Under the pieces are notes generated by a model. It had not been told where the DNA came from. It saw only the letters and a program-made list of their open reading frames with translations, and made no database searches. Position numbers and translations under genes: made by a program. From NCBI GenBank assembly GCA_017616705.1, contig JAFZXQ010000029.1, positions 1-8,493 on the forward strand: a stretch of DNA of 8,493 nucleotides, written 5' to 3'. The DNA is from Clostridia bacterium. GTDB lineage: Bacteria; Bacillota; Clostridia; Christensenellales; UBA1242. Numbering within the stretch: the stretch's first letter is position 1; each line of letters begins with the position of its first letter. This document shows positions 6,236 through 8,493 of this stretch, one piece after another.

Positions 6236-6579
6236 TCTTCGTTTTCTTCTTTAATATGCGTCATTCCTGTTACACAGCTGATTGGCAAAGCAAAAACCAA
6301 GCCTCTTGCCCTTGAAAGATAGTCAACAGATTTATAGATTTCTTCAACAACTTTTAAGGCAATTTTTGTTTTAGTAACAATCATAACAACTTCGTTTTCA
6401 GGCGTTATTTTAAGTCCAAAAAAACTTCGTGAACTTTCGCCAGCGCCAGTTCCAGAAAGAACAACTGCTCCGCTTGCTCCCGCACTCTTTGCGCTTGCAA
6501 TAACTTCAGTTGAATAGCCTTTAGCAACTATTGCAACAACAAGTTTATGATCTTCTTTTGAAAAAATACTTTCGCTCAT
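6232..6579 (-). CDS. PII-like regulatory protein (115 aa), second of a pair
   Basis: This is a small soluble protein of the PII (GlnB/GlnK-like) superfamily, trimeric regulators that usually bind and control transporters or enzymes. The predicted order is beta (KLVVAIVAKG, 12-21), helix (about 22-35), beta (GAVVLSG, 37-43), a loop, then FFGLKITPENEVVMIVTK (53-70), a second helix (about 73-87) and a last strand GLVFALPISCVTG (93-105). The stretch GTGAGESSRSFFG (43-55) resembles the RGTG...FFG signature that I recall in PII-family proteins encoded beside DUF1538 membrane proteins. The T-loop Tyr modified in enteric GlnB and the canonical ATP-binding B-loop (TGxxGDGKIFV) are not visible, so uridylylation and standard ATP/2-oxoglutarate sensing are not supported. 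It follows the other PII-like gene by 9 nt with a strong AGGAGG site. The natural target is the DUF1538 protein of the same operon, which is inference from context. Confidence 0.8.
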   Translation of the reverse strand: MSESIFSKEDHKLVVAIVAKGYSTEVIASAKSAGASGAVVLSGTGAGESSRSFFGLKITPENEVVMIVTKTKIALKVVEEIYKSVDYLSRARGLVFALPISCVTGMTHIKEENED

Positions 6580-6591
6580 ACTTTCCTCCTA
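6580..6591 (-). promoter_or_regulatory. Stop codon fused to Shine-Dalgarno between the two PII-like genes
   Basis: On the minus strand the sequence is TAGGAGGAAAGTATG. The TAG stop of the upstream PII-like gene (6589-6591) runs into a full AGGAGG Shine-Dalgarno (6585-6590), 5 nt before the ATG of the downstream gene. It is the strongest ribosome-binding site in the window, which suggests that the last PII-like protein is made in quantity and in step with its neighbour. Confidence 0.88.
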
Positions 6592-6942
6592 AACAAACAA
6601 GGCTTTTGCGCCCGTATAGCCATCAATATCAATTAAAAATGCTTTTCCATTGCCATCACTTTCAAGTTCAGCATCAATGCTGATTTTTTCTATCAGACGT
6701 TCTGCATCTTCACTTCTAACCGCAACCAGAAAAACAACACTCGGAGTTCCCCCACTAACCGCTTCAAACATTGTTAAATGAGAAATTCCTGTTGCTGGAA
6801 TAACGCTTAAAAGCCTTCCATTATATTTAATAATACCTTCTTTAACTGTTTGCTCTAATTTGCTGTTAACAATAAACATAGCAAATTTAAGCTCGTTAAC
6901 TTCACTAAGGTCATATCGTTTTTGTTTTATTCTTTTCTGCAT
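6589..6942 (-). CDS. Diverged PII-like protein (117 aa), first of a pair
   Basis: After a basic N-terminal tail (MQKRIKQKRYD, 1-11) the protein follows the same plan as its downstream neighbour. It has a strand KFAMFIVN (19-26), a helix (about 29-39), a strand GRLLSVIPATG (42-52), a loop, a strand SVVFLVAV (68-75), a helix SEDAERLIEKI (77-87) and a final strand GKAFLIDIDGYTG (99-111). Aligned by eye, KFAMFIVN matches KLVVAIVA and GKAFLIDIDGYTG matches GLVFALPISCVTG, so the two are probably diverged paralogues. The GTG...FFG signature of the neighbour is missing; the loop reads ATGISHLTMFEAVSGGTP (50-67). No canonical PII T-loop Tyr or B-loop is present. Its ATG overlaps the TAA stop of the DUF1538 gene by one base (TAATG), with AAAGGGG 6 nt upstream of the ATG inside that gene, so translation is coupled. 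A ferredoxin-like domain outside PII remains possible. Confidence 0.68.
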   Translation of the reverse strand: MQKRIKQKRYDLSEVNELKFAMFIVNSKLEQTVKEGIIKYNGRLLSVIPATGISHLTMFEAVSGGTPSVVFLVAVRSEDAERLIEKISIDAELESDGNGKAFLIDIDGYTGAKALFV

Positions 6943-8465
6943 TATCTTCCCCTTTGAGCCATTAAACTTTGTTTTCTAAGTTTATCAAGATTGCCATAAA
7001 CGTTCATACCATAAGTAAGTTTTCTTGTTTTTCTCGCAAGAGAAGCTTCCATTGCTTTAAGTTGAACTTTATAAACAATACCTAAAACTTGAATAGAGAT
7101 TATTGGCATAACAGCAATTAAACCAACAACTCCAAAACCTTGTCCTGACCCAGAAAAACCTAACATTAAAGGCAACAAAAAGGCGCTGCTTATTGGGCCT
7201 GTTGCAACACCACCTGAGTCAAAACCAATTCCAATAAAGGTGTGGTTGCTGAGTATTACTAAAACTAAGCTAACAACATATAGCGCTAAAATTATGTAAT
7301 TAAATCTAATGTTAAGTGAGATCATTAATACCGCAATTATTGAAGCAAGAATCATACTTAAAGCAATGCTTATTAAAACTGTTTTACTCTTAATATGACC
7401 ACCGGTTATTTCTTCAACTTGCTTTGCCAAAATTCTAACTGCTGGCTCACTAAACGTTATAGCAAACCCAAATATGCAAGTAACGAGAATACAAACAACA
7501 ACCGGCAATTTGCTTAAAGCACCACCAAGTGAAATTGCCATATTACTTATTCCAAGATTAATTCCAAATAAGAAGATGTATAACCCAACAAAAGCAATAA
7601 GAGAGCCAAACAATAGCTCTTTAACCTTTTGTTTTGGAAGTTTAACAAAAATAAGTTCATAAATAAAGAAGAACGTTATTAATGGTAAAATTGAAAGTAA
7701 ACTCGTTTTTAAAACGCTTAATGCAATTTCTAAAATAGTTTCATTTGATGAATCAGTAACAATTGACGCACCTGACTTATTAGCAATAAGCAAATAAATC
7801 ATTATTGCAAAAAGTGGGCCCAAACTTGCCATACCAACAGCACCAAACTTCCCGCTTTCCGTATTTTTCTGAGAAGATATTGAAACGCCAAGTGCAAGCG
7901 CAATTAAAAATGGCGAAGTTATAATTCCCGTTGAAGCGCCGCCAGCATCAAATGAAATGCTGAGGTAATCATTTCCTGTTATTATTCCAATAACAACAAG
8001 CAAGATAACAAGGCTAATTGCAACCGTCATAACAAGTTTTAATGAAATGTTGGCAACAATTCTAAATAGTGCAAAGCCAACCATTAGCCCAACGCCAGTA
8101 CCCATTAAGAAAACAAAAAGCGTTTTATTTATTCCTAAAACACTTTCAACCTGAATTCCAAGAATTGAAGTGTCTGGCTCAGCAATTGTTGCGAAGAAAC
8201 CAAACAAAACTCCAAAAATAACGAGAATAAAAAACTTGTTGGTTTTGTTTGAGCTGTTACCAACAATTTCGCCCATCTCGAGAATTGAGCCATCAACTCC
8301 GAGCAAAAAAATTGATTCACCAATTATGAGTAAAACAACGCTGGCTAAAAACATTAACAAGGTTAAACTTGAAAATGGAGCCACAAAAAAGTGAACCAAT
8401 AAAGTAATTAAAACAAGAGGTAATATTGAAATGCTAACTTCTTTTATTTTATTTAAAAATTTCAT
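6942..8465 (-). CDS. DUF1538-family integral membrane protein with two tandem domains (putative transporter)
   Basis: This is a 507-residue, very hydrophobic protein with many membrane segments, for example about 12-29, 33-56, 79-95, 116-138, 142-163, 181-195, 208-228, 255-275, 286-304, 320-338, 363-383, 388-405 and 445-465. It ends in a basic, presumably cytoplasmic tail (467-507). It is an internal duplication with an offset of about 244 residues. AEPDTSILGIQVESVLG (95-111) matches SEPAVRILAKQVEEITG (339-355). SFDAGGASTG (171-180) matches GFDSGGVATG (414-423). FGAVGMASLGP (207-217) matches FGVVGLIAVMP (444-454). The repeated (A/S)EP and FD(A/S)GG(x)(A/S)TG motifs fit DUF1538, whose substrate I do not know. 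A pseudo-symmetric pair of membrane repeats suits a transporter, but this is inference. The two PII-like genes downstream suggest regulation as ammonium transporter AmtB is regulated by GlnK. The start at 8465 has AGGA only 4 nt upstream; no promoter is visible before the window edge. Confidence 0.85.
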   Translation of the reverse strand: MKFLNKIKEVSISILPLVLITLLVHFFVAPFSSLTLLMFLASVVLLIIGESIFLLGVDGSILEMGEIVGNSSNKTNKFFILVIFGVLFGFFATIAEPDTSILGIQVESVLGINKTLFVFLMGTGVGLMVGFALFRIVANISLKLVMTVAISLVILLVVIGIITGNDYLSISFDAGGASTGIITSPFLIALALGVSISSQKNTESGKFGAVGMASLGPLFAIMIYLLIANKSGASIVTDSSNETILEIALSVLKTSLLSILPLITFFFIYELIFVKLPKQKVKELLFGSLIAFVGLYIFLFGINLGISNMAISLGGALSKLPVVVCILVTCIFGFAITFSEPAVRILAKQVEEITGGHIKSKTVLISIALSMILASIIAVLMISLNIRFNYIILALYVVSLVLVILSNHTFIGIGFDSGGVATGPISSAFLLPLMLGFSGSGQGFGVVGLIAVMPIISIQVLGIVYKVQLKAMEASLARKTRKLTYGMNVYGNLDKLRKQSLMAQRGR

Positions 8466-8479
8466 ATTATCCTATCGTG

Positions 8480-8493
8480 AAAAAGCCTGCTGA
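8480..8493 (-). terminator. Possible 3' half of a terminator or attenuator upstream of the DUF1538 gene
   Basis: On the minus strand the window begins TCAGCAGGC followed by five T residues (8480-8484), which looks like the descending arm and T-tract of an intrinsic terminator. The ascending arm would lie outside the window, so this cannot be confirmed. Only 14 nt separate the T-tract from the ATG at 8465, too little for a separate promoter. If real, it would therefore act on transcripts that continue into the DUF1538 gene, as an attenuator would. Confidence 0.28.

Noticed and set aside
6232..6579. Calling the 115-residue protein a classical GlnB/GlnK
   Set aside because: The T-loop Tyr and the B-loop signature are absent, so only PII-like membership is supported.

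Overview
The window is AT-rich and reads cleanly in the standard code. TGG encodes Trp, and every complete gene ends in TAA or TAG. Strong purine-rich Shine-Dalgarno sites, sigma-A-type promoters with 17-bp spacers and Firmicutes-type protein families point to a low-GC Gram-positive bacterium. An anaerobic, perhaps uncultured Clostridia-like lineage is my inference; nothing in the window fixes the species. I see no rRNA, tRNA, CRISPR array or insertion sequence.

From left to right: (1) The 5' end of an unrecognised minus-strand gene runs off the left edge (1-173). It has its own promoter, which sits directly against the terminator of the preceding unit. (2) A minus-strand operon (268-5063) encodes the two subunits of a type IIA DNA topoisomerase, subunit B first and then subunit A. 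A 74-residue unknown protein follows, with its own extra promoter and the operon's intrinsic terminator. The A subunit resembles the second, topoisomerase-IV-like enzyme of Clostridia more than a textbook gyrase, because it lacks a recognisable GyrA box. (3) A 122-bp divergent spacer (5064-5185) holds the topoisomerase promoter, with a perfect 15-bp palindrome on its -35 box. (4) A plus-strand murG-type glycosyltransferase gene (5186-6235) belongs to peptidoglycan lipid II synthesis. (5) A converging minus-strand operon (8465 to 6232) encodes a membrane protein with two tandem DUF1538 domains, followed by two small PII-like proteins.

The third operon is the most interesting part. It pairs a putative transporter of unknown substrate with two diverged PII-like regulators that keep the same fold order but have lost the classical PII motifs. 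Its genes are tightly coupled: one junction is TAATG, and at the other the stop codon is built into the Shine-Dalgarno. Its terminator lies inside the last codons of murG, and the two converging genes share the palindrome CTAG as their stop codons. The other notable points are a natural Asn at the position equivalent to E. coli GyrB Asp426, and the palindrome on the topoisomerase promoter.
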